In this document: piece after piece, positions 14,740 to 20,354 of the stretch
How positions within the stretch are numbered: the first letter of the stretch is position 1
Layout of the letters: every line of letters begins with the position of its first letter
Assembly: GCA_025934635.1 (NCBI GenBank)
Contig: JAICWX010000096.1
Span: forward strand, 1-26,548
DNA from: Streptosporangiaceae bacterium
GTDB lineage: Bacteria > Actinomycetota > Actinomycetes > Streptosporangiales > Streptosporangiaceae
Direction: 5' to 3'
Length of the DNA stretch: 26,548 bases
Translations under genes and position numbers: made by a program
The notes under the pieces: generated by a model
Database searches by the model: none
Seen by the model: only the letters and a program-made list of their open reading frames with translations
Told to the model about the DNA's origin: nothing

Positions 14740-15336
14740 TCAGAAGCCGAACACGGTATCGGTCTGGCTGGCGGGTGGCACCGTGATGTGCACGGGCTGG
14801 TTGTACGCCGTGTAGGTCTCCGTGCCGGTCGTGGTGGTGCCGTTGCTGGTGCTGACCTCGACGAGCTTGCGCAGGCGATGCTGGCCGTCGATCCATTCCC
14901 GGAAGTGCACCGGGCCGGAGCCCATCATCTTCAGGAGCGGAGCGAACTTCGCCCGTTCGCGGGCGGGCAGCGCCTTGAGTATCTCGTCGGCGCGGTAGGA
15001 GCCGGCGTACTCGGTCGTGGCCACCCCGTCGATCGTCTGCGGGCCGGCTACCCGCACGTTCGTGGCCAGCTGGGAAATCCGGAGATGAACGCCGACATCG
15101 ACGCTCTGCGTTACCTGACCCAGCTGAGCCACGCCGCTCGCGCCGGCCTTCAGGGTCGGCCGGAGCTGGCACCGCATGGTTGCCGTCATGGTCGTGGGCG
15201 AGGCGCCGCGGCCCTGCGCGCTGGTTGTCTCGACGAAAGAACTGACGCGATCCGCCTCGAGCTCGGCCGCGCGCAGGCCGATAGGCGCGGACCGCCTGAA
15301 GGAGCCAGGTGCCGGGTCCATAGCGGCAACGTACAC
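14740..15336 (-). CDS. Truncated LppX/LprAFG-like lipoprotein paralogue without signal peptide
   Basis: The C-terminal 90 residues parallel the intact neighbour at 15391-16239: TIDGVATTEYAGSYRADEIL versus TIDGVPTTEYAGSFKASDAL, and VHFREWIDGQHRLRKLVEV versus ITFREWIDGQHHMRQVIKN. The N-terminus (MYVAAMDPAPGSFRRSAPIG) has no hydrophobic core and no lipobox cysteine. The middle strands present in the paralogue, about 60 residues between RCQLRPTL and LATNVRVAGP, are missing. The start at 15336 is the first ATG but has no clear ribosome site. Family members shuttle lipids or glycolipids between membrane and cell wall. This copy should be neither exported nor able to form the full half-barrel, so it is probably a relic of a tandem duplication. 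Confidence 0.6.
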   Translation of the reverse strand: MYVAAMDPAPGSFRRSAPIGLRAAELEADRVSSFVETTSAQGRGASPTTMTATMRCQLRPTLKAGASGVAQLGQVTQSVDVGVHLRISQLATNVRVAGPQTIDGVATTEYAGSYRADEILKALPARERAKFAPLLKMMGSGPVHFREWIDGQHRLRKLVEVSTSNGTTTTGTETYTAYNQPVHITVPPASQTDTVFGF

Positions 15337-15390
15337 GGGCGGGCCGCCGGAAATGCGGCAAATTGCATAGTGTCTACGGGCTCGCCGGGA

Positions 15391-16239
15391 CTACTGGCTC
15401 GTGGTGTCGCTGGCGGCCGGCAGGGCGATCGTGACCGGCTGGTTGATCGCGGTGACGTTCATCGTGGTGATGACGGCGTGGCCGTTGACCGTCTCGTTCT
15501 TGATGACCTGCCGCATGTGGTGCTGGCCGTCGATCCACTCGCGGAAGGTGATCATGCTGTCGCCCAGCGACTTCAGCTGCGCGCCGAGGACAGCGCGGAC
15601 GCCGGGGGACAGCGCGTTGAGCGCGTCGGAGGCCTTGAAGGAGCCGGCGTACTCGGTGGTCGGCACCCCGTCGATCGTCGCCGTGCCCACCTGGTGCGCG
15701 TCCTTGGCCACCGCGAACAGCTGGGCCTGGTTGGTGAAGTTGTTGCTCTGCATGCTGTTGATCAGCTTGGCGAAGCTCGCGGACTTGCCCTTCAGGGCGT
15801 TCAGGTCGAACTTCAGCCAGGGCTTGGCGGTCGGCAGGCCGGGCTCGCTGAAGAACATGTTCTGGTCGTTGAGGATCATCTTGATCTCGGTGTTGCCGCC
15901 CTCGGCCGCGATGTGCATGTCCTGGCTGATCAGGCTGGGCGTCCGCTGGTACTGCAGGATCCCCGCCTGGGATGACGCCTGGGACCCGGTGATCTGGATG
16001 TGCAAGTTGGTCACGGCGGAGCTGATGGCCTGTGCCTGGGTCGCCGCCGTGAGCAGGGCACTCTGGGCCGTCCCGGCCGCCGCGGTCCCCGTCCCCGCGG
16101 TTCCGGTGCTCGTGGTCCCCGTGCTGGTGGCTGCGCCGGAGGACGAGGCGCCGGAGGAGCACGCGGCCAGCAGGGCCAGCGCGGCGGCCGACAGGCCGAT
16201 GGTTACGGTGCGTCGCGAAGAGGCAGGTATCGAAGTCAC
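15391..16239 (-). CDS. LppX/LprAFG-like secreted lipoprotein
   Basis: The 282-residue protein starts at GTG 16239-16237. A lipoprotein signal is clear: RRTVTIGLSAAALALLAACS, with lipidation expected at the cysteine near residue 27 (lipobox LAAC). A Ser/Thr/Gly/Ala-rich linker (GTTSTGTAGTGTAAAGT) leads to a half-barrel domain: LHIQITGSQASSQAGILQYQ, MHIAAEGGNTEIKMILNDQN, FFSEPGLPTAKPWLKFDLNA, TIDGVPTTEYAGSFKASDAL, ITFREWIDGQHHMRQVIKN, and strands to VTIALPAASDT. This is the arrangement of LolA-like LppX/LprG proteins that carry lipids at the outer face of the membrane. The gene stands 54 bp before its eroded paralogue. Bases 15568-15608 recur in the dehydrogenase relic. Confidence 0.8.
   Translation of the reverse strand: MTSIPASSRRTVTIGLSAAALALLAACSSGASSSGAATSTGTTSTGTAGTGTAAAGTAQSALLTAATQAQAISSAVTNLHIQITGSQASSQAGILQYQRTPSLISQDMHIAAEGGNTEIKMILNDQNMFFSEPGLPTAKPWLKFDLNALKGKSASFAKLINSMQSNNFTNQAQLFAVAKDAHQVGTATIDGVPTTEYAGSFKASDALNALSPGVRAVLGAQLKSLGDSMITFREWIDGQHHMRQVIKNETVNGHAVITTMNVTAINQPVTIALPAASDTTSQ
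15568..15608. repeat. 41-bp perfect repeat, copy 2 (in lipoprotein gene)
   Basis: This is the source-like copy of the 41-bp repeat found at 13839-13879, inside the intact lipoprotein frame. Confidence 0.9.
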
Positions 16240-16318
16240 CCGGAAAAGCTACAAGGTTTGCGCGGGCCTCGCGGGCCAGTAAACGAGGTGACCGCGATGA
16301 CGGCAGGGAACTACCGTT

Positions 16319-18580
16319 ATGGCCGTGAATGTGACCCAGCTGGAAGCGCTGATCCTGGCCAAGACGCGCCGGGTGGTAGTGGCCGGTGATGCCGGGGACG
16401 GTTCGGCGGCCGCGCGGCAGTTCGACGCCGTCGCCATGTGCGCCGGGTTCAAGTGCTCCCGGGAGCTGCTCGAGCGGCTGTCCGGGATCGAGGCGGGCCG
16501 GGTCATCGACATCGCCACCGCCGCGCTCGAGGTGGTACGAGCGCAGGCAGGCGATCACGTTCGGCATCATTCTTATTTCCTTGATTTTCCGGCGAACGTG
16601 CCCGACACGACGGAGTTCTGGGCGCAGTGCCTGCGGGAGGCGCTGCTCGACCCGGTGGCGGCCGGCCAGGTCGAGGCCGGGCTGGGGATCGGGCCCGACG
16701 GCCGGGCCGGGTTCTTCCTGAACCTGCTCTCGCTGCCGTCGTACGGCCGCTATCAGCACAGCTACGCGGACATGCTGGCGGCGCACGACGAGCTGATCCC
16801 GGCCGTGAGCGACCGGGTGACCGTGCTGCACCTCGGCGGCGCCCTGGACGACGAGGCACAGGAGCTGTACCTGCGGCTGGCCGCCAGCGCGGTGCCGCTG
16901 TCGGCCGATGACACCGGCGCGCTGCGGGTGCTCGCGCAGTGGTGCGCGGACGGCTCGCAGCCGGACGACATCGGTGTCCGCGAGTCCCGGGCCGTGATCA
17001 ACGCGGCCCGGCTCCGGGCCGGGCTCCCGCCGCTGGTCACCACCGTCACCGACGTGCTCCGGCTGGCCTGCGAGCTGTCCGGCGGCGATGTGAGCCTGCG
17101 CGAGCCGACCCGGTTCGCTGCGCTGCGCCGGCGTGAGCGCGAGGCCCTGCTGGCCGCGCTCGACGCGGTGCTCGGTCCGGGCGCGTCCGGGCCGAAGCTG
17201 GCCGACGTCAGCCTGTACGCCGAGCGGTGGAAGCGGCTGGGCGAGCGGCTGCACCCGCACGAGTACCCGCGCTACCCGCGGGCCGCCGAGGCGTTCGCGG
17301 TCGCCCGGGGCGAGGTGGCCGTGCCGTCGTTCGGCGGCCAGGTGGAGGCGGCGTTCGCGCGTCCGGACGTGGACCAGGCCGTCCGGCTGCTGCGGACCGC
17401 CCCTGGCCGGCTCTGGCGCTCGGCCGACCGGCTGTTCCGGGCCGCCTCGGACCTGGCCGCCGCGGACCCTGGTGCCGCCGACCCGGCCGCCCCCGGCGCC
17501 GCCGCGGTGGCGTCGGTCATGGCGGCTCTCGGCGCCACCGCGCCCGACGTGTCCGGCCGGGTGCTGCTGTCCGTCCGCGAGCACCTGCAGAACCGGGCCT
17601 TCCCCGCGGCCGGCCGCCTGTTCGCCAACCGGCAGGGCCGCGCCTGGGCCGCGCCGGACTGGCGGGTCACCCTGGACCGGGGCGTCATCGCCGACGCCTG
17701 CGCCCTGATCGACGCCGAGATCATGACGCGGCTGCCGTCGGCCCGGATCGTCCTCGACCAGGGCATGACCGGGGCGGCGCTGCCGCTGTCCGGCAAGCCG
17801 CTCCCGGCCGGCCTCGGCATCTTCCCGCGCGGCTCGGTGACCAGGGTCGAGGGCGAACTGCTGCGCTTCTTCATCTACTGGCGGCAGCAGCGGCAGCGGA
17901 CCGACTACGACCTGTCGGCCCTGTTCCTGGACGAGCAGTACGCCAACCCCCGGCACATCTCGTGGACCCGGCTGTCGGCCGAGGAGGCCGAGCACTCCGG
18001 GGACATCACCCAGGCGCCCGCGCCCGACGGGGCCAGCGAGTTCATCAACATCCGGCTGACCCACCTGGGCCGCGGCTTCATCGTCCCGCAGGTCTACATC
18101 TACGCCGGGGAAGGCTTCGAGGAGGTCGACGAGGCGTTCTTCGGCTTCATGACCAGGGATGGCGAGCAGGCGGGCCAGCCGTTCGAGGCCCGCACCGTGC
18201 GGATGAAGTCCGCGCTGTACTCACCGTCGCGGATCGCGGTGCCGCTGGTGTTCAGCCGCGGCGAGGACGGCGCCTGGCGGGCCAAGTGGCTGCACCTGTA
18301 CCTGCGCGGCCACCGGGCCGCCGCCTGGGGCGGGCCCACCAACCAGGTGGAAGGCGGTCGCGTGACCACGACCATGCTCGCTCGTTCGGTGGTGGAGCGC
18401 GAGTACCTGCGGGTCGGGTACCTGGCCGATCTGTGGCGGCGCAAGGGCTGCGAGGTGCTGGACGCGGTGCCGGATGACGGCGAGCCCGTGACGTGGATCG
18501 GCCTGGAACAGCCGTCGCGGCTCCCGGCCGGATCGGAGGTGTTCACGCTGGACCGGCTGGGAGACCTGATCCCGGCGTAG
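16319..18580 (+). CDS. Large TerD-domain protein of the MXAN_6230/SCO0854 type, without the RING cysteines
   Basis: The 753-aa product starts at ATG 16319 after AGGGA. The N-terminal 420 residues are helical (VTQLEALILAKTRRVVVAG, RYQHSYADMLAAHDELIPAV, LHPHEYPRYPRAAEAFAVAR). The C-terminal third, from about residue 510, is a TerD-like beta-sandwich: LRFFIYWRQQRQRTDYDLSA, LFLDEQYANPRHISWTRL, HSGDITQAPAPDGASEFINI, GFIVPQVYIYAGEGFEEVD. TerD domains bind calcium through acidic loops and belong to stress or tellurite-resistance systems. The family is named after a RING domain, but no paired CxxC motifs occur here, so that module seems lost or replaced near residues 80-130. It is followed 8 bp later by the structured RNA locus. 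No other ter genes are visible. Confidence 0.65.
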   Translation: MAVNVTQLEALILAKTRRVVVAGDAGDGSAAARQFDAVAMCAGFKCSRELLERLSGIEAGRVIDIATAALEVVRAQAGDHVRHHSYFLDFPANVPDTTEFWAQCLREALLDPVAAGQVEAGLGIGPDGRAGFFLNLLSLPSYGRYQHSYADMLAAHDELIPAVSDRVTVLHLGGALDDEAQELYLRLAASAVPLSADDTGALRVLAQWCADGSQPDDIGVRESRAVINAARLRAGLPPLVTTVTDVLRLACELSGGDVSLREPTRFAALRRREREALLAALDAVLGPGASGPKLADVSLYAERWKRLGERLHPHEYPRYPRAAEAFAVARGEVAVPSFGGQVEAAFARPDVDQAVRLLRTAPGRLWRSADRLFRAASDLAAADPGAADPAAPGAAAVASVMAALGATAPDVSGRVLLSVREHLQNRAFPAAGRLFANRQGRAWAAPDWRVTLDRGVIADACALIDAEIMTRLPSARIVLDQGMTGAALPLSGKPLPAGLGIFPRGSVTRVEGELLRFFIYWRQQRQRTDYDLSALFLDEQYANPRHISWTRLSAEEAEHSGDITQAPAPDGASEFINIRLTHLGRGFIVPQVYIYAGEGFEEVDEAFFGFMTRDGEQAGQPFEARTVRMKSALYSPSRIAVPLVFSRGEDGAWRAKWLHLYLRGHRAAAWGGPTNQVEGGRVTTTMLARSVVEREYLRVGYLADLWRRKGCEVLDAVPDDGEPVTWIGLEQPSRLPAGSEVFTLDRLGDLIPA

Positions 18581-18588
18581 AATCGTGA

Positions 18589-18712
18589 CGAGGCCATGGA
18601 CGGGCTTCCTTCTCAGCCAATCTGCGGGTCGCGGGTTCGAATCCCGCTCCCGGTTCGCCGGGGTAGCTCAGCGGCAGAGCAGCAGACTCATCTAGCCCGG
18701 CCGCTTTCCTCG
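18589..18712 (+). ncRNA. Structured RNA unit A, carrying a permuted tRNA insert
   Basis: Hand folding gives an outer helix (CGAGG 18589-18593 with CCTCG 18708-18712), an internal loop CCA/CTTT (18594-18596 and 18704-18707), and an inner helix (18597-18606 with 18694-18703, core GGGCT/AGCCC). A conserved strand TCCTTCTC (18607-18614) leads into the tRNA-like insert at 18619-18691. The 5' framework matches unit B at 23 of 26 positions, the 3' framework at 21 of 24. A base pair in the inner helix (18603-18697) is G-C here and C-G in unit B, a compensatory change. It starts 8 bp after the TerD-domain gene and is followed by TTGTTTT. Strand is inferred from the tRNA orientation. I do not recognise the class. 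Confidence 0.6.
18619..18691 (+). tRNA. Circularly permuted tRNA-like element, anticodon CAT
   Basis: The 3' half comes first: AATCTGC (18619-18625), variable GGGTC, T-arm GCGGG-TTCGAAT-CCCGC (18631-18647), acceptor strand TCCCGG (18648-18653). TTCG at 18654-18657 caps the acceptor stem. The 5' half follows: CCGGGG (18658-18663), TA, D-arm GCTC-AGCGGCA-GAGC (18666-18680), A, GCAGA (18682-18686), CTCAT (18687-18691). Rejoined 5' to 3', the halves form every stem: acceptor with G-U at 1-72 and 7-66, a perfect anticodon stem GCAGA/TCTGC and the canonical loop CTCATAA. No nucleotide is missing or duplicated at the breakpoint between positions 36 and 37. It lacks the C1-A72 mismatch of initiators, so the parent was elongator Met or Ile2. 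Only two linker bases separate position 72 from position 1, and no CCA is encoded. Confidence 0.6.
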
Positions 18713-18727
18713 CTTGTTTTACGGCAG

Positions 18728-18745
18728 AGCTCTCCGGTTAGAGCT
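18728..18745 (+). other. Hairpin between RNA units A and B
   Basis: AGCTCT (18728-18733) pairs with AGAGCT (18740-18745) around CCGGTT. The same bases can be read as a D-arm-like GCTC-TCCGGTTA-GAGC, but no matching acceptor or T-arm is present, so a tRNA call is not supported. Confidence 0.4.
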
Positions 18746-18752
18746 TCCGGTC

Positions 18753-18865
18753 GGGCCGCGAGGCCATGGGTGCGCTTCCTTCTCACTCCAGGACCGGGAA
18801 TGCTGGCCTCTTCGGAGGATCAAGCGCCCGGCTTATATCTAGCGCTCCCGCTTTCCTCGCGGCCC
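18753..18865 (+). ncRNA. Structured RNA unit B, same framework with a hairpin insert
   Basis: The outer helix is a perfect 11 bp: GGGCCGCGAGG (18753-18763) with CCTCGCGGCCC (18855-18865). The internal loop CCA/CTTT is the same as in unit A. The inner helix uses GCGCT (18772-18776) with AGCGC (18841-18845) plus GGG/CCC (18768-18770 with 18847-18849). TCCTTCTC (18777-18784) is conserved. The insert is CCGGG (18794-18798) with CCCGG (18827-18831), closing a stem that ends in CCTC-TTCG-GAGG (18807-18818). So unit B keeps the scaffold but carries a simple UUCG-capped hairpin where unit A has the permuted tRNA. Function unknown. Confidence 0.55.
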
Positions 18866-18895
18866 GTCCGCTCTTTCCGTCGTGAAATATATTCC

Positions 18896-19020
18896 TCCGG
18901 CCGTACCGGACATCTCTCCCTGCACCGTACTCTTGGTGAGTCTCAGGCATTCGGGACAGGGAGGGACTGGGGCCTGCATGCACTCCCTGCTGTTGCGCGC
19001 TAAAAATCAGATTTGGGGAG
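18896..19020 (+). promoter_or_regulatory. Structured leader of the lamin-tail gene with competing pairings
   Basis: TCCGG-CCGTA-CCGGA (18896-18910) is a hairpin. CTCCCTG occurs twice (18916-18922 and 18983-18989), and both copies are complementary to the single CAGGGAG (18957-18963), so the two pairings exclude each other. The second copy can also pair with the ribosome site GGGGAG (19015-19020), with one G-U. This could be a translation switch. Pairings were found by eye, without energy calculation. Confidence 0.35.
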
Positions 19021-19026
19021 AATCGC

Positions 19027-19464
19027 ATGCGCAGAATCATCATCCTCGGCTTGGCCGTACTCGGGCTCGTCCTCACCATTCAGCTGCCCGCGCAGGCCTC
19101 GGCCCGGATCCAGTTCGGTGAGATCTGGTACAACTCGCCCGGCAGCGACCGCGGCGGTGCCACCAGCCTGAACCACGAGTGGGTCCAGCTGCACAACACC
19201 TCGGGCGCCCGCATCACCATGACCGGCTGGACCCTGCGCGACGTGGCGCACCATGTCTTCACGTTCGGGACCTTCACGATCAAGCCGCACGCCTACGTCA
19301 AGATCCACACCGGTCCGGGCCGCGACACCCAGACCGACCTGTACTGGGGCAGCGGCTGGTACATCTGGAACAACACCGGCGACACCGCCATCCTCAGGGA
19401 CGACCACGGCCACCAGCTCGACAAGTGCACCTTCCCCGGCACCAGCGATCACTTCTTCTGCTGA
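19027..19464 (+). CDS. Secreted lamin-tail-domain (LTD) protein
   Basis: The 145-aa product starts at ATG 19027 with a GGGGAG ribosome site. Residues 1-25 are a signal peptide (RRIIILGLAVLGLVLTIQLP then AQASA). The rest is one LTD immunoglobulin-like fold: RIQFGEIWYNSPGSD, NHEWVQLHNTSGARITMTGW, TLRDVAHHVFTFGTFTIKPH, AYVKIHTGPGRD, YWGSGWYIWNNTGDTAILRD, and CTFPGTSDHFFC with two cysteines that may bridge. Stand-alone secreted LTD proteins are frequent in Streptomyces relatives. The domain is thought to tether to DNA, surfaces or membranes; no catalytic residues are present. The long structured leader and the downstream perfect hairpin suggest a separately controlled transcript. Confidence 0.88.
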   Translation: MRRIIILGLAVLGLVLTIQLPAQASARIQFGEIWYNSPGSDRGGATSLNHEWVQLHNTSGARITMTGWTLRDVAHHVFTFGTFTIKPHAYVKIHTGPGRDTQTDLYWGSGWYIWNNTGDTAILRDDHGHQLDKCTFPGTSDHFFC

Positions 19465-19476
19465 CCCCGCCAGGCC

Positions 19477-19549
19477 CTCCGGCGCCACGATCGTGTGTAT
19501 TTACCCCCCGCTTTCGGGGGGTAAATACACCCGATGACTCCGGCGCCAC
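19477..19549. repeat. 12-bp direct repeats flanking the perfect hairpin
   Basis: CTCCGGCGCCAC occurs at 19477-19488 and 19538-19549, on either side of a 49-bp segment that holds the hairpin. The layout looks like a small palindromic insertion with a duplicated target, or an inverted-repeat unit copied together with its flank. Confidence 0.6.
19495..19530. terminator. Perfect 16-bp stem-loop after the lamin-tail gene
   Basis: GTGTATTTACCCCCCG (19495-19510) and its exact complement CGGGGGGTAAATACAC (19515-19530) enclose CTTT. After one mismatch, ATCG/CGAT adds four pairs. It sits 31 bp past the lamin-tail stop and probably ends that transcript, although no U-tract follows. The AT-rich part of the stem differs from its GC-rich surroundings. 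Confidence 0.6.
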
Positions 19550-19617
19550 CGGCCGCCGCCCGATTTGTTCGCTTTACGCCAGTGTTCTCATCATCGTGGA
19601 CTGTAACCCGCGGCAAA

Positions 19618-19636
19618 TGTGGGGTAAATGCCCACA
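19618..19636. other. Second hairpin sharing GGGGTAAAT, in the convergent gap
   Basis: TGTGGG (19618-19623) pairs with CCCACA (19631-19636) around GTAAATG. The motif GGGGTAAAT (19621-19629) also occurs in the right arm of the perfect hairpin. It may terminate the leftward PadR-HAAS transcript from the other side. The remainder of 19550-19730 shows no gene. Confidence 0.4.
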
Positions 19637-19730
19637 ATAATGTGATCTTCGAATTCGCCTGCCCGTCACGGCCGTGATGCGGGACGGGACCATACGGTGC
19701 GGGATGGGATTATCAGGCCAAGACGAAGGG

Positions 19731-20354
19731 TTACCGGGCCAGGGCGGGCCGCAGGACCCGGACGGTGACGGCGATCCGGGCCAGGCTGGCCGCCATGGCC
19801 GCCGCCGTCACCCAGCTCACCGGGGCCAGGACGAAGATCGCGCTGACGATCAGCGCCGCGTCGAGCGCCGCGAAGCCGAAGCAGCCCGCCACTCCGGTCG
19901 CCGCGGCCAGCCGGTACCGCCCGCCCAGCGCGGCCACCGCCAGCAGCCCGATGAGGCCGGTCAGCGCCAGGCCCACCACGACCCAGGCTGGCCCGGGGAT
20001 GATCCGGGCGGCCCAGCCCCGGCCGGCCTGGCTGGTGAGCAGGGCCGCCACCCAGCAGGCGCCGACCGCCGGCCCCATCCCGAGCAGCCTGCGGGCGGCC
20101 TGCCGGGCCGGGTTCACCCGGGCAAAGCCGGCCGCGATCTCCTCGGCCGGCCCGAACTCGGCCACCGCGGCCGCGGCGGCCGCCTCGGGGTCCAGTCCCC
20201 GGGACAGGTGGAACCGGTAAGTCTCGGTCAGGCCGTCAGCCAGCTCCTCGACGACCGACGCCGGCAGCCGGGCCGCCAGGCTAGCCAGGTAGCCGCGGAT
20301 CAGGCCGGGCTCGGACTCGGACGTGCCGGTCAGGCGGGGGTCGGGCTTGGGCAT
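19731..20354 (-). CDS. HAAS-domain multi-pass membrane protein
   Basis: The 207-residue protein starts at ATG 20354-20352, preceded by GGAGGG; the longer frame to 20399 is inside the PadR gene. Residues 10-85 are the HAAS domain (EPGLIRGYLASLAARLPASV, VEELADGLTETYRFHLSRG, EAAAAAAVAEFGPAEEIAAG). About four membrane spans follow: AVGACWVAALLTSQAG, PAWVVVGLALTGLIGLLAVA, LAAATGVAGCFGFAALDAAL, and ALIVSAIFVLAPVSWVTAAA. It overlaps the upstream PadR gene by 25 bp, so the two are one expression unit. Like the pair at 10.1-10.9 kb, it probably works with its PadR to sense envelope or drug stress; that role is inferred. Confidence 0.82.
   Translation of the reverse strand: MPKPDPRLTGTSESEPGLIRGYLASLAARLPASVVEELADGLTETYRFHLSRGLDPEAAAAAAVAEFGPAEEIAAGFARVNPARQAARRLLGMGPAVGACWVAALLTSQAGRGWAARIIPGPAWVVVGLALTGLIGLLAVAALGGRYRLAAATGVAGCFGFAALDAALIVSAIFVLAPVSWVTAAAMAASLARIAVTVRVLRPALAR

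Noticed and set aside
13839..15608. CRISPR or other dispersed repeat array
   Set aside because: There are only two copies of the 41-mer, 1.7 kb apart and both inside genes, with no regular spacers. No array-like pattern occurs elsewhere in the window.
16297..16389. A 30-codon ORF starting MTAGNYRYG with an AGGTG signal ahead of the TerD-domain gene
   Set aside because: It overlaps the real start in another frame and has no recognisable features. A regulatory upstream frame cannot be excluded, but nothing supports it.
15374..18064. An 896-codon minus-strand ORF antisense to the TerD-domain gene
   Set aside because: It is a frame shadow typical of GC-rich coding DNA. Its translation is low-complexity (Gly, Arg, Gln, Pro) and matches no family, while the opposite strands have clear genes.
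18716..18760. A further tRNA, from the D-arm-like GCTC-TCCGGTTA-GAGC
   Set aside because: There is no acceptor stem, anticodon arm or T-arm around it. The simple hairpin reading explains the bases.
18589..18865. Group I or group II intron, tmRNA, retron or type III toxin-antitoxin RNA
   Set aside because: The flanks are too short for an intron core and lack its conserved elements. There is no tmRNA-like tag frame, no reverse transcriptase and no ToxN-like toxin, and the downstream gene is a secreted lamin-tail protein.
18596..19003. A 135-codon plus-strand ORF through the RNA locus (contains SRVRIPLPV and RRGSSAAEQQT)
   Set aside because: These strings are the usual false translation of tRNA sequence. 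The frame crosses both structured units and their helices and has no ribosome site, so it is not a gene.
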